NCBI GenBank assembly: GCA_964619155.1 | Contig: CAZUEM010000039.1 | Coordinates: 1-24,876 of the forward strand | Direction of reading: 5' to 3' | From: CAIXRL01 sp964619155 | Lineage (GTDB): Bacteria; Eisenbacteria; RBG-16-71-46 | DNA length: 24,876 bases | Part shown: positions 1 to 7,757 of the stretch, piece after piece | How positions within the stretch are numbered: the stretch's first letter is position 1 | Layout of the letters: each line of letters begins with the position of its first letter | Made by a program: the position numbers and the translations under genes | The notes under the pieces: model-generated | The model's database searches: none | What the model saw: the letters and a program-made list of their open reading frames with translations, nothing else | Told to the model about the DNA's origin: nothing

Positions 1-51
1 GCTCGGCGGGCCACCGCCGGCGCGCGGACGCCGCCGCGGCCGGAAGCGAAG

Positions 52-78
52 CGCCCCGGCGCGCGGGGCGCCGGGGCG
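52..78 (-). terminator. GC-rich stem-loop downstream of ahcY
   Basis: A perfect 10-bp inverted repeat (52-61 and 69-78, CGCCCCGGCG / CGCCGGGGCG) with a 7-nt loop lies about 30 nt beyond the ahcY stop. It could end ahcY transcription, but on the minus strand only a CGCTTCC follows, not a T-run, so it is a weak intrinsic terminator at best. The bases to its left (1-51) are low-complexity GC with no feature I can support. Confidence 0.4.
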
Positions 79-107
79 TTCGGGTGCTGCGGTCGCGCGC
101 GCGCGGC

Positions 108-1403
<1,296 letters not shown>

Positions 1404-1455
1404 GCACTCTCCTGACGGGGGTCCTGGGACGGTGCTGCGGAAATCGACGGCGGCC

Positions 1456-1485
1456 AGCATGCCACGCCGCCGCGCCGCGGCTCAA
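1456..1485 (-). promoter_or_regulatory. Candidate sigma-70-type promoter of ahcY
   Basis: On the minus strand TTGAGC (1485-1480) is followed by an 18-nt spacer and CATGCT (1461-1456). The -35 box matches consensus at 4 of 6 positions and the -10 box at 3 of 6. Transcription would begin near 1449 and give a leader of about 45 nt before the ahcY Shine-Dalgarno. This is found by eye only. Confidence 0.4.
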
Positions 1486-1501
1486 GCGGAAGATGAAGGT
1501 C

Positions 1502-1530
1502 TTGCGGGTGCTGGCCGATGATGATATGCG
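1502..1530 (+). promoter_or_regulatory. Candidate promoter of vapBC
   Basis: TTGCGG (1502-1507), a 17-nt spacer and TATGCG (1525-1530) form a modest -35/-10 pair. Its predicted start point falls at about 1537-1538, on the A of the vapB ATG, so the mRNA may be leaderless. That agrees with the absence of any Shine-Dalgarno before 1538. The -10 lies inside the palindrome at 1524-1539. Confidence 0.4.
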
Positions 1531-1539
1531 TACGCATAT
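1524..1539. promoter_or_regulatory. Perfect 16-bp palindrome, probable VapB autoregulatory operator
   Basis: ATATGCGTACGCATAT is its own reverse complement over all 16 bases and is strikingly AT-richer than its surroundings. It covers the candidate -10 box and the first two bases of the vapB start codon. Ribbon-helix-helix antitoxins bind such palindromes as dimers and, with their toxin, repress their own operon; that this site does so is inferred from position and symmetry. Confidence 0.65.
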
Positions 1540-1777
1540 GAAGCGAACCACACTCGTTCTCGACTCCTCCCTCTACGCCGAGCTCAAGCGGCGCGCCGCG
1601 GCCGAGGGACGCACGCTCACCGAGGTCACCGAGCGCGCGCTGCGCCTCGGGCTCGACGCGCAGGCGCACGCGCGGCGCGCCCGCGTCCAGCTCCCCTCCT
1701 ACGACCTCGGGCCCTTTCTCGCCGACCCGGCGCGGCGCGACGCGCTCCCGGGCCTGCCGCCCGGCGAGGAGGCCTGA
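1538..1777 (+). CDS. vapB: Ribbon-helix-helix antitoxin, VapB-type
   Basis: A 79-residue protein expected to neutralise the PIN-domain toxin encoded next to it and to repress the operon. The N-terminus reads MKRTTLVLDSSLYAEL, a beta-strand followed by a helix, then EGRTLTEVTERALRLGL: the usual RHH DNA-binding layout. The C-terminal half (RARVQLPSYDLGP) would be the toxin-binding tail. The start at 1538 aligns the RHH strand with the N-terminus as in the family; in-frame ATGs at 1493 and 1526 are possible but would put extra residues before the strand. Its stop codon overlaps the toxin start (TGATG), with AGGAGG at 1767-1772 serving the toxin. Confidence 0.8.
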   Translation: MKRTTLVLDSSLYAELKRRAAAEGRTLTEVTERALRLGLDAQAHARRARVQLPSYDLGPFLADPARRDALPGLPPGEEA

Positions 1778-2280
1778 TGCGCGCCGTGGACGCGAGCCTG
1801 CTCGGCTACGCGATCAACCGCTACGCCCCCGAACACGCGCGCGCGGCGGCGGTGCTCGAGGAGGTGGCGAACGGCGAGCGCCCGTGGGCGCTGCCCTGGC
1901 CGGCCGTGCACGAGTTCCTCGCCCGGGTCACGCACCCGCACGCGGTGGCCCGCGCGCTGCGCCCGGCCGACGCCTGGGCGTTCGTCGAGGAACTGGGGCG
2001 CAGCCCCTCGCTGCGCTGGCTCGGACCCACGGAGCGGCACGCGGCGGTCGCGGCCGAGGTGCTGGCGATGACGGCGGGCGGCGCGCCGGGCTGGCCGCCG
2101 GGCTTCGAGACCGCGGTCGTGCTGCGCGAGCACGGCGTGCGCGAGCTGCTCTCGGCCGACCGCGGCATGCGCCGCTTCCGCTTCCTCGACGTGCGCGACC
2201 CCGTGCACGGCGAGCTGTGGACGCCGGCCGAGCCGCCCGCGCGCCGCTACCGGACGCTCGCCCGCCGCCCGCGCGGCTGA
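1777..2280 (+). CDS. vapC: PIN-domain ribonuclease toxin, VapC-type
   Basis: A 167-residue PIN-domain protein, the probable toxin of the pair; VapC proteins are Mg-dependent endoribonucleases that cut tRNA or rRNA. Recognisable elements are the N-terminal acidic strand MRAVDASLLGYA (D5), PWPAVHEFLARVTHP (E46), and the late EHGVRELLSADRGMRRF with its acidic Asp. The layout resembles the VapC subfamily typified by mycobacterial toxins. One position is unusual: where family members normally read DAxLAALALEHG, this protein reads GFETAVVLREHG, so the expected Asp is Gly and a Glu sits two residues later. The toxin may be weakened, or the Glu may stand in. AGGAGG stands 4 nt before its ATG, and the overlap with vapB implies coupled translation. 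Confidence 0.82.
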   Translation: MRAVDASLLGYAINRYAPEHARAAAVLEEVANGERPWALPWPAVHEFLARVTHPHAVARALRPADAWAFVEELGRSPSLRWLGPTERHAAVAAEVLAMTAGGAPGWPPGFETAVVLREHGVRELLSADRGMRRFRFLDVRDPVHGELWTPAEPPARRYRTLARRPRG

Positions 2281-2368
2281 GCGCGTCCCGCGGGCCGCCG
2301 GGCTGCGCCGCGCGCCCGGTTCGGGCAGACTGCGCGCTCCGTCCCGCCGTCGTCCTCGAGGAGGTCCC

Positions 2369-2722
2369 ATGCCGTCGCGCTTCGCCCGCACGCCCGAGCC
2401 GCCCTACTGGGCGGTCCTGTTCGCCAGCCAGCGCTCGGCCGAGGACCCGGAGGGCTACGGCCGCATGGCGGCCGCGCTCGAGGAGCTGGCGCCGAAGCAG
2501 CCCGGCTTCCTCGGGCTCGAGAGCGCCCGCGGCGCCGACGGCTTCGGCATCACGCTCGCCTACTGGGAGAGCGAGGAGGCGATCGCCGCATGGAAGCGCG
2601 TCGCGGCGCACCGGGAGGCGCAGCGGCTCGGCCACGAGCGCTGGTACGAGGACTTCTCCCTGCGCATCGCGCGGGTCGAGCGCGCCTACACGAAGGCGAC
2701 CAGCGCCCGCGCGGGGCTCTGA
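2369..2722 (+). CDS. Antibiotic biosynthesis monooxygenase (ABM)-like small protein
   Basis: A 117-residue soluble protein of the dimeric alpha/beta-barrel ABM superfamily. The sequence YWAVLFASQRS, QPGFLGLESARG, GFGITLAYWESEEAIAAWK and QRLGHERWYEDFSLRIARVERAY follows the order seen in uncharacterised ABM-domain proteins of many bacteria. Members act as monooxygenases, heme-degrading enzymes or small-molecule binders; the substrate here cannot be told. GAGGAGG lies about 6 nt before the ATG. The 88 nt upstream (2281-2368) contain a possible -10-like CAGACT (2327-2332) but no matching -35. It runs convergently into the epimerase gene. Confidence 0.75.
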   Translation: MPSRFARTPEPPYWAVLFASQRSAEDPEGYGRMAAALEELAPKQPGFLGLESARGADGFGITLAYWESEEAIAAWKRVAAHREAQRLGHERWYEDFSLRIARVERAYTKATSARAGL

Positions 2723-2757
2723 GCGCGCGGCGGGCCGGCCGGGCGAGGCGCGCTCAG
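2719..2757. terminator. Inverted repeat spanning two convergent stop codons
   Basis: CTGAGCGCGC (2719-2728) pairs perfectly with GCGCGCTCAG (2748-2757) around a 19-nt GC loop that itself contains GGCCGGCC. The arms include the TGA of the ABM gene and the TCA (TGA on the minus strand) of the epimerase gene. A bidirectional terminator is the natural reading, although neither side has a T-run. Confidence 0.45.
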
Positions 2758-3743
2758 CGCGCGCGCCAGGCCGCGAGCAGCTCGGCCTCGCGCCCGGGGC
2801 GCAGCGCGGGCGAGCCCTCGCGCGCCGAGTCCGGCCGCGCGAGGTCCCAGGCGAGCGTGTCGCGCACCGTGGCGGCGAGCGGCCGGAGTTCGAGGCCGGC
2901 CGCGAGCGCGCGGGCGATGCTCACCTCGTCGAGCCCGGCCTCCTCGCGCGGCACCCAGAGGGGCAGCTCGGTCCACGGCGTCACGCCCCGTTCGAGCAGG
3001 AACGCCTCGTCCACCCAGACGAGCCGCGACGGCACGCCGAGCACGAGCGCCGCGGCCTCGAGCACGTCCCGCATCGTCACCGGCCCGGCCGGCCCGGTGG
3101 CGTTGTACGTCCCGCCCGCGCCGCGCTCGATCATGGCGAGCAGCCAGGCCGCGAGATCGCGGGCGTCGATCACCTGCACCGGCTGCCCGCCGTCGCCCGG
3201 CGCGAGCACGTCGCCGCCGCGCGCCAGCCGGCGCGGCCAGTAGGGAAAGCGGTCGGTCGTGTCGTGCGGGCCGACGATGAGGCCGGGCCGCACCACCAGC
3301 GCGCGCTCGCCGAAGACCCGCGCCACTTCGCGTTCGCACGCCGCCTTGAGCCCGCCGTAGGTCTCCCCCGTGATCTCCTCCACCGCGGGGTCGGCCAGCG
3401 TGGCGAGCGGGGCCGATTCGTCCGCCCCCGGCGCCAGCGGCGGGGCGTAGGCCGAGATGCTCGAGACGTAGGCGTAGAAGGCCGCCCGCCCGGCGAGCGC
3501 CGCCGCCGACTGCCGCACGACCCGCGGCACGTAGCCGCTCGGGTCGAGCACCGCGTCCCACGTGCGGCCCGCGAGGGCGCCGAGGCCGCCGTCGCGGTCG
3601 CCGAGCACGGCCTCGGCCGCGGGGAAGAGCCCCGGGTTGCTGCGCCCGCGGTGGAACAGCGTCACCGCGTGGCCGCGCGCGAGCGCCGCCTCGACGAAGT
3701 GCCGTCCGAGGAAGCGCGTGCCGCCGATCACCAGCAGCTTCAT
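2754..3743 (-). CDS. NAD-dependent epimerase/dehydratase (extended SDR family)
   Basis: A 329-residue Rossmann-fold protein. It opens with KLLVIGGTRFLGRHFVEAAL, an NAD(P)-binding loop of the GGTxFxG type seen in atypical extended SDRs. VSSISAY (residues 93-99) and the YxxxK pair Y129/K133 supply the catalytic Ser/Tyr/Lys set. VVRPGLIVGPHD and the later VIDARDLA are also typical. Substrate is unknown; nucleotide sugars are common for the family, and the group also includes CSP41-like RNA-binding proteins. The start at 3743 places the Rossmann strand at the N-terminus; the Shine-Dalgarno is weak (GGAG, about 11 nt away). It lies 91 nt downstream of the M16 gene pair with hairpins between, so it may be transcribed separately. 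Confidence 0.85.
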   Translation of the reverse strand: MKLLVIGGTRFLGRHFVEAALARGHAVTLFHRGRSNPGLFPAAEAVLGDRDGGLGALAGRTWDAVLDPSGYVPRVVRQSAAALAGRAAFYAYVSSISAYAPPLAPGADESAPLATLADPAVEEITGETYGGLKAACEREVARVFGERALVVRPGLIVGPHDTTDRFPYWPRRLARGGDVLAPGDGGQPVQVIDARDLAAWLLAMIERGAGGTYNATGPAGPVTMRDVLEAAALVLGVPSRLVWVDEAFLLERGVTPWTELPLWVPREEAGLDEVSIARALAAGLELRPLAATVRDTLAWDLARPDSAREGSPALRPGREAELLAAWRAR

Positions 3744-3759
3744 GGGCGTGTCGCTCCGG

Positions 3760-3808
3760 GCCTCGGATCGAGGCGCTCCGGCGCCCCGGGGCGCGGCCGT
3801 GGCCGCGC
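3760..3808. repeat. Cluster of inverted repeats between the M16 pair and the epimerase
   Basis: Three symmetric elements sit in this 91-nt gap: GCCTCG-gat-CGAGGC (3760-3774), the perfect palindrome GCGCCCCGGGGCGC (3781-3794), and GCGCGGC-cgtg-GCCGCGC (3791-3808). The last would form a 7-bp stem with a 4-nt loop 27 nt past the M16 stop and could act as a terminator on the minus strand, but no T-run follows. Confidence 0.4.
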
Positions 3809-3834
3809 TCCGGTGACGCCGGAATGCGGGTCTC

Positions 3835-5988
3835 CTATTGCGCCGGCTTGCGGAAGGTCTCGTCCGTGACCGCCGGGTTCAGCTTGAGCGAGGTGAGCCT
3901 GGCCTCCACGAACGCAGCGCCGTCGCGCAGGATCCGCACCTGGTGCGGGTAGCGCAGCGCGCCCTCGGCCGACCAGTCCTCGTAGAGCGTCACGACGCGG
4001 GCCGGCCCCATCTGCCCCGAGCCCTCGTCCTGGTGGGCGACGCCCGCGAACGAGCCGTCCTCGGCGAACAGCAGCGTCAGGTCGCGGGACTTCGCGCCCA
4101 GCACCGCGGCCGCGCGGTAGTTCGTGCCGGCCACGGCCTCGGGCTTCTCGAGCGCCACGACCTCGACCTTCGCCGGGTCCGAGAACAGCCGCCACAGCGA
4201 GCGCTCGTAGTCCTGGGCGACCTCCTCGCCCGCCTTGGGGTTGTCGCGCGACTGGCCCATGCCGCTCATCCACCCGTTCTTGCCGTCGAAGCCCTGGCGG
4301 ATCTCGCCGAACGGCAGCTTCTGCGTCGAGACCTGGCGGTCGGGGAACGCCCAGGTCTCCTCGCCGCTGATGGCGATGGACTGGCCCTGCATGGAGACCG
4401 TGGCCTCGTTCGCGACGGTCGCCGACTTCACCGCCGCCCACGCGGCGCTGCCGCCGGCCGCCTTCGCCGCGGCCGCCAGCCACTCGGCGCCGCGCTTCTT
4501 CGCCTCGGGGCTCGCCGTGACGCTCCCGAGCTTCGAGGGCGGCGCCGGGATGGTGATGTCCACGCGCTCGACCGGCAGGCCGGCGCTCGCGAGCGGACGC
4601 TCGAAGTCGGACTCCTTGCCGACGATGATCGCCACCTGCCGCGCGGGGGTGATCTTGCGCTTCGCCGCCGCGAGGACGCTGGCGCTGTTCACGCCCTCGA
4701 GGGCCTTCTGGTAGCGCTCGAGGAAGTCGGCCGGGTAGCCGATCGCCTCGTAGTACGCGGCGCGGAACAGCACCTGGCTCGGGTCCTCGAAGTTGAAGAC
4801 GTAGCCGTTCACCACCGCCTGCTTGGCGGTCTGCAGCTCCGACTCCGTGAACGGCGCCTCGGTGACCGCCCGCACCTCCTCGCGCACGAGGTCGAGCGCC
4901 AGCATGGTCGAGTCGCTGCGCGTCAGCGTGTACGCCATGAACACGCCGGGCTTCTGGAAGTCCGAACCGGCGTTCGCGCCCGCGGCGTAGGCGAGCCCGC
5001 GCTGCGTGCGGATGTGCATGACCATGCGCGAGGAGAACCCGCCGCCGAGGCCCATCTCGAGCACCTGCAGGGCCGCGTAGTCCGGGTCGTCGGCGCGAGA
5101 GCCCGGCTGCGCGAGCACGATGCCCGACTGGGTCACGTCGTCCTTCGGCGCGAACCACAGCTTCGGCTCGACCGCCTCGGGCGTCGGCGGCAGCACCGGC
5201 TTCGGCGTGCCGCTCTTCTTCCAGTCGCCGAACTTCGCCAGCAGCAGCTTCTTCATCTCGGCGGCGCGGAAGTCGCCGTAGATCGCGACGATCATCCGCT
5301 CGGGCACGAACACCTGCGCGTGCAGCTTCGCGCAGTCCTCCGGCGCGATCGGCTCGATGGTCGCGTACTCCGGCTGAAGGGCCCACGGGCTGCCCTTGCC
5401 GAAGACCGCCTGCGAGGCCGTCCGGGTGAGCATCGGCAGCATCTCGTCGTTGCGGCTCGCGATCTGGCGCCGCAGCCCGGCCTTCGCCAGCTCGATCTTG
5501 GCCTCGGGGAACGCGGGCCGCCGCGTCACCTCGGCCCACAGCCCGACGACCTCGGCGGCGTTCTCCGTCAGGCAGCGGAATCCGCTGTTCGCGAGCCCGG
5601 TGCCGATGCTGGCGTTGATCGAGGCGCCGATCGCGCCCAGCCGGTCGTCGAGCCAGTCGCCGGGATGCGCGGCCGTGCCGCCCGTGCGCATGACCTCGCC
5701 GGCGAGCCCCAGCAGCCCGGCGCGGTCCGCGGGCGCCAGCGTCGGGCTCGAGGGGAAGTAGGCCGTGCCCTTGACGACGGGCAGGTCGTGGTTCTCGAGC
5801 AGGTACACGACCACGCCGTTCGGCAGCGCCAGGCGCTCCGGCTTCACGGCCGGGACGCGGCCGATCGGCGGCACCGGGAGCTTGCGCGGGTCGTACTTCG
5901 AGACGTCCGTCGCGGGCGCGGCCGCGGCGGCGGAAGCGGCGAGCAGGGCCGCGGCGAGGACGAGGCGGGACATCGTGGCCGGCTTCAT
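3835..5988 (-). CDS. M16-family peptidase-like protein, zinc motif lost, with C-terminal LolA-like domain
   Basis: A 717-residue exported protein. Residues 1-24 form a signal peptide (SRLVLAAALLAASAAAAA). Residues about 50-490 are a two-domain M16 fold starting LALPNGVVVYLLENHDLPVV and including the late RGLAYAAGANAG arginine/tyrosine segment (330-341). Where active members have HxxEH, this one reads GLLGLAGEVMRTGGT (91-105), so zinc binding and catalysis should be lost. It is probably the non-catalytic partner of the M16 protein encoded just upstream, as in known M16B alpha/beta heterodimers. Residues about 495-717 are an extension (ETWAFPDRQV, LYEDWSAEGALRYPHQVRI, DETFRKPAQ) resembling outer-membrane lipoprotein-sorting (LolA-like) beta folds. 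GGGAGGG precedes the ATG by about 9 nt; an alternative start lies at 5973. One nucleotide separates it from the upstream stop. Confidence 0.88.
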   Translation of the reverse strand: MKPATMSRLVLAAALLAASAAAAAPATDVSKYDPRKLPVPPIGRVPAVKPERLALPNGVVVYLLENHDLPVVKGTAYFPSSPTLAPADRAGLLGLAGEVMRTGGTAAHPGDWLDDRLGAIGASINASIGTGLANSGFRCLTENAAEVVGLWAEVTRRPAFPEAKIELAKAGLRRQIASRNDEMLPMLTRTASQAVFGKGSPWALQPEYATIEPIAPEDCAKLHAQVFVPERMIVAIYGDFRAAEMKKLLLAKFGDWKKSGTPKPVLPPTPEAVEPKLWFAPKDDVTQSGIVLAQPGSRADDPDYAALQVLEMGLGGGFSSRMVMHIRTQRGLAYAAGANAGSDFQKPGVFMAYTLTRSDSTMLALDLVREEVRAVTEAPFTESELQTAKQAVVNGYVFNFEDPSQVLFRAAYYEAIGYPADFLERYQKALEGVNSASVLAAAKRKITPARQVAIIVGKESDFERPLASAGLPVERVDITIPAPPSKLGSVTASPEAKKRGAEWLAAAAKAAGGSAAWAAVKSATVANEATVSMQGQSIAISGEETWAFPDRQVSTQKLPFGEIRQGFDGKNGWMSGMGQSRDNPKAGEEVAQDYERSLWRLFSDPAKVEVVALEKPEAVAGTNYRAAAVLGAKSRDLTLLFAEDGSFAGVAHQDEGSGQMGPARVVTLYEDWSAEGALRYPHQVRILRDGAAFVEARLTSLKLNPAVTDETFRKPAQ

Positions 5989-5989
5989 C

Positions 5990-7570
5990 TCAGCGCCCTC
6001 CCTTGCTCTCGCCGCCCTGCGGCGGGTTGACGATCGAGGCCACGGTGCGATTGCTCTTCACGAGGCCCTTGCGCATGACCGCGGTGAGGTCCTCGGGGGT
6101 CAGCTTCTGCACGCGTTCCTGCTCGCGGAAGAACTCGCGCCAGCCGCCGTAGAGCGCCTGGGCCTGCGCCAGTTCGAGCGCGAGGTTGCCGTTGTCCTCG
6201 ACGGCGCCGATCTTCTGCGCGCGCACGCGCACCTTGTAGCCGTCCAGTTCCTCCTTCGTGAACGGCTTCGCGCCCATCGCCTCCTCGATGACCTTGTAGG
6301 CCTCCTGCTCCACCGTCGCCGGGTCCTGCCCGGAGGCGGGCACCAGGAACGTGAGGAACAGGCTCGGATACTTCTCGCCCGGCTCGCCGGTGCCGCAGCC
6401 GGCCTGCACGGCGATCTGCTTCTCCTTGACGAGCGTCTTGTAGAGCCGCGACCAGCGACCCCCGCCCAGCAGGTCCGCGGCCGCCTTCCAGGCCGCGTAG
6501 CTCGGGTCGGAGACGGCCGGGATGTGCCAGCCGACGATCACGATCGGCTGCGCCTTGTCCTCGATCGTCACGCGCCGCTCCGCGATCTGCGCCGGCTCGA
6601 CCGTGTCGATCGGCGGCGGCGCCGGGGCGTCGGAGATGGCCGCGAAGTACTTCTCGGCGAGCCGCTTCACCTCGGCGACCGTCACGTCGCCGACGACCAC
6701 CACGGTCATGTTCTTCGCCACGTAGTTGCGGCGGAAGAACTCCTCGCCCTGCGTGCGGCTGAAGCTCTTGAGGTCCGACGGGAAGCCGATGCCGCCGAAG
6801 CCGTACGGGTGAGCGTTGAACGCCGTGGTGATGAACTCGTAGAAGAGCCGACCGACCGGCGAGGACTCGACGCGCATGCGCCGCTCCTCGTAGACGACGT
6901 CGCGCTCCTTGTAGAACTCGCGGAACACCGGGTCCACCATGGCGCCGGCGAACAGCGAGGCCCACAGCTCGAGGCGGTTGGACGGCAGCGAGTAGAAGTA
7001 GGCGGTGATGTCGCTGGCCGTGAAGGCGTTGAGGTTCTGGCCGCCGGCCTGCTCGACGAGCTGCGAGAACTCGTCGGTGACGACGTACTTCGCGCTCGCC
7101 GTCTGGGCGTCCGCGAACGCCTGCTGCAGCCGCGCCAGCACCGAGGAATCGGCGCGCGCGCCCTTGCGCCGTTCGTCCAGGAGCGCCGCCCAGGCCTTCT
7201 CCTCGGCCGCGATCGCCGCGTTCTCGGCCGCGCCGTCGGTGGTGCCGACGAGCGAGGTCCCCTTGAACGCCATGTGCTCCATCATGTGGGCGATGCCGGT
7301 GGTTCCGATCGCGTCGTTGGCCGAGCCGGCGTTCACCACGGTGCAGAAGCTGAAGACCGGCGCCTGGCGGCGCTCGACGACGAGGAAGCGCAGGCCGTTC
7401 GGCAGCGTGAACTCCTGGACCTGCTTCTCGAGCGACTCGAGGCCGGTGCGGACCGGCGCGGGCGCGGCCGCTTTCGCGGGGGCCGCGGGCGCGGCCGCGG
7501 GAACCGCCAGCGCGAGCGCCAGCGCCGCGCCGGCGACGTGCCCGGCGCGCGGCGGGAAGGGCGACGACAT
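5990..7570 (-). CDS. Secreted M16-family zinc metallopeptidase, catalytic subunit
   Basis: A 526-residue exported metallopeptidase. The signal peptide covers about residues 1-34 (hydrophobic core VAGAALALALAVPAAAPAA). The zinc motif HMMEH is at 95-99, with E228 in VVYEERRMR as the likely third ligand. The distance between them is longer than usual because of a helical insertion of roughly 60 residues (110-170). Family markers FTLPNGLRFLVVERRQAPV and QNLNAFTASDITAYFY are clear. It should degrade periplasmic or extracellular peptides, probably paired with the inactive M16 protein encoded one nucleotide downstream. The start at 7570 is fixed by AAGGAGG 6-7 nt upstream; the longer open frame to 7846 runs into the promoter region and metK. 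Confidence 0.93.
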   Translation of the reverse strand: MSSPFPPRAGHVAGAALALALAVPAAAPAAPAKAAAPAPVRTGLESLEKQVQEFTLPNGLRFLVVERRQAPVFSFCTVVNAGSANDAIGTTGIAHMMEHMAFKGTSLVGTTDGAAENAAIAAEEKAWAALLDERRKGARADSSVLARLQQAFADAQTASAKYVVTDEFSQLVEQAGGQNLNAFTASDITAYFYSLPSNRLELWASLFAGAMVDPVFREFYKERDVVYEERRMRVESSPVGRLFYEFITTAFNAHPYGFGGIGFPSDLKSFSRTQGEEFFRRNYVAKNMTVVVVGDVTVAEVKRLAEKYFAAISDAPAPPPIDTVEPAQIAERRVTIEDKAQPIVIVGWHIPAVSDPSYAAWKAAADLLGGGRWSRLYKTLVKEKQIAVQAGCGTGEPGEKYPSLFLTFLVPASGQDPATVEQEAYKVIEEAMGAKPFTKEELDGYKVRVRAQKIGAVEDNGNLALELAQAQALYGGWREFFREQERVQKLTPEDLTAVMRKGLVKSNRTVASIVNPPQGGESKGGR

Positions 7571-7628
7571 GCCAACCTCCTTGAGGGAAGGCGTGGGATT
7601 CGGAGCGTGAGCCGGGAAATCGCGCGGG

Positions 7629-7657
7629 ACTATGGCACGCACCCGCGGGAGCGACAA
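7629..7657 (-). promoter_or_regulatory. Candidate sigma-70-type promoter of the M16 gene pair
   Basis: On the minus strand TTGTCG (7657-7652), a spacer of exactly 17 nt and CATAGT (7634-7629) each match consensus at 4 of 6 positions. Transcription would start near 7622, giving a leader of about 50 nt ending in the strong AAGGAGG of the first M16 gene. It lies just past the metK terminator, as expected for an independent unit. Confidence 0.6.
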
Positions 7658-7702
7658 CGCGGACGGCCCGGCGCGACGACGGACGCGGCGCGCGGGCCGA
7701 CG

Positions 7703-7738
7703 AAAACGCCCCGGCTCCGCGGGCGCGGAACCGGGGCG
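7703..7738 (-). terminator. Intrinsic terminator downstream of metK
   Basis: Read on the minus strand, CGCCCCGG pairs with CCGGGGCG and TCCGCG with CGCGGA, with one mismatch between the two stem parts and a tiny loop, followed directly by TTTTCG. This is a long GC stem plus T-run about 20 nt past the metK stop. It marks the end of the eighteen-gene minus-strand run. Confidence 0.8.
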
Positions 7739-7757
7739 GCGGTGCGGCGGCGGTCCG

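Noticed and set aside
1..51. Fragment of a gene at the left edge
   Set aside because: The bases are low-complexity GC with no start, ribosome site or recognisable peptide; too short to assign.
1404..1455. Possible S-adenosylhomocysteine riboswitch before ahcY
   Set aside because: The predicted leader is only about 45 nt, and I could not find the conserved core expected of SAH riboswitches.
1884..3869. 661-codon plus-strand frame across vapC, the ABM gene and the epimerase
   Set aside because: The translation is low-complexity Arg/Ala/Pro, it crosses genes on both strands, and it lacks a ribosome site at its start.
7629..7650. Plus-strand TGGCACG as a sigma-54 -24 box
   Set aside because: The GC dinucleotide is not found at the required 10-nt distance, and the site overlaps the minus-strand sigma-70-type promoter.
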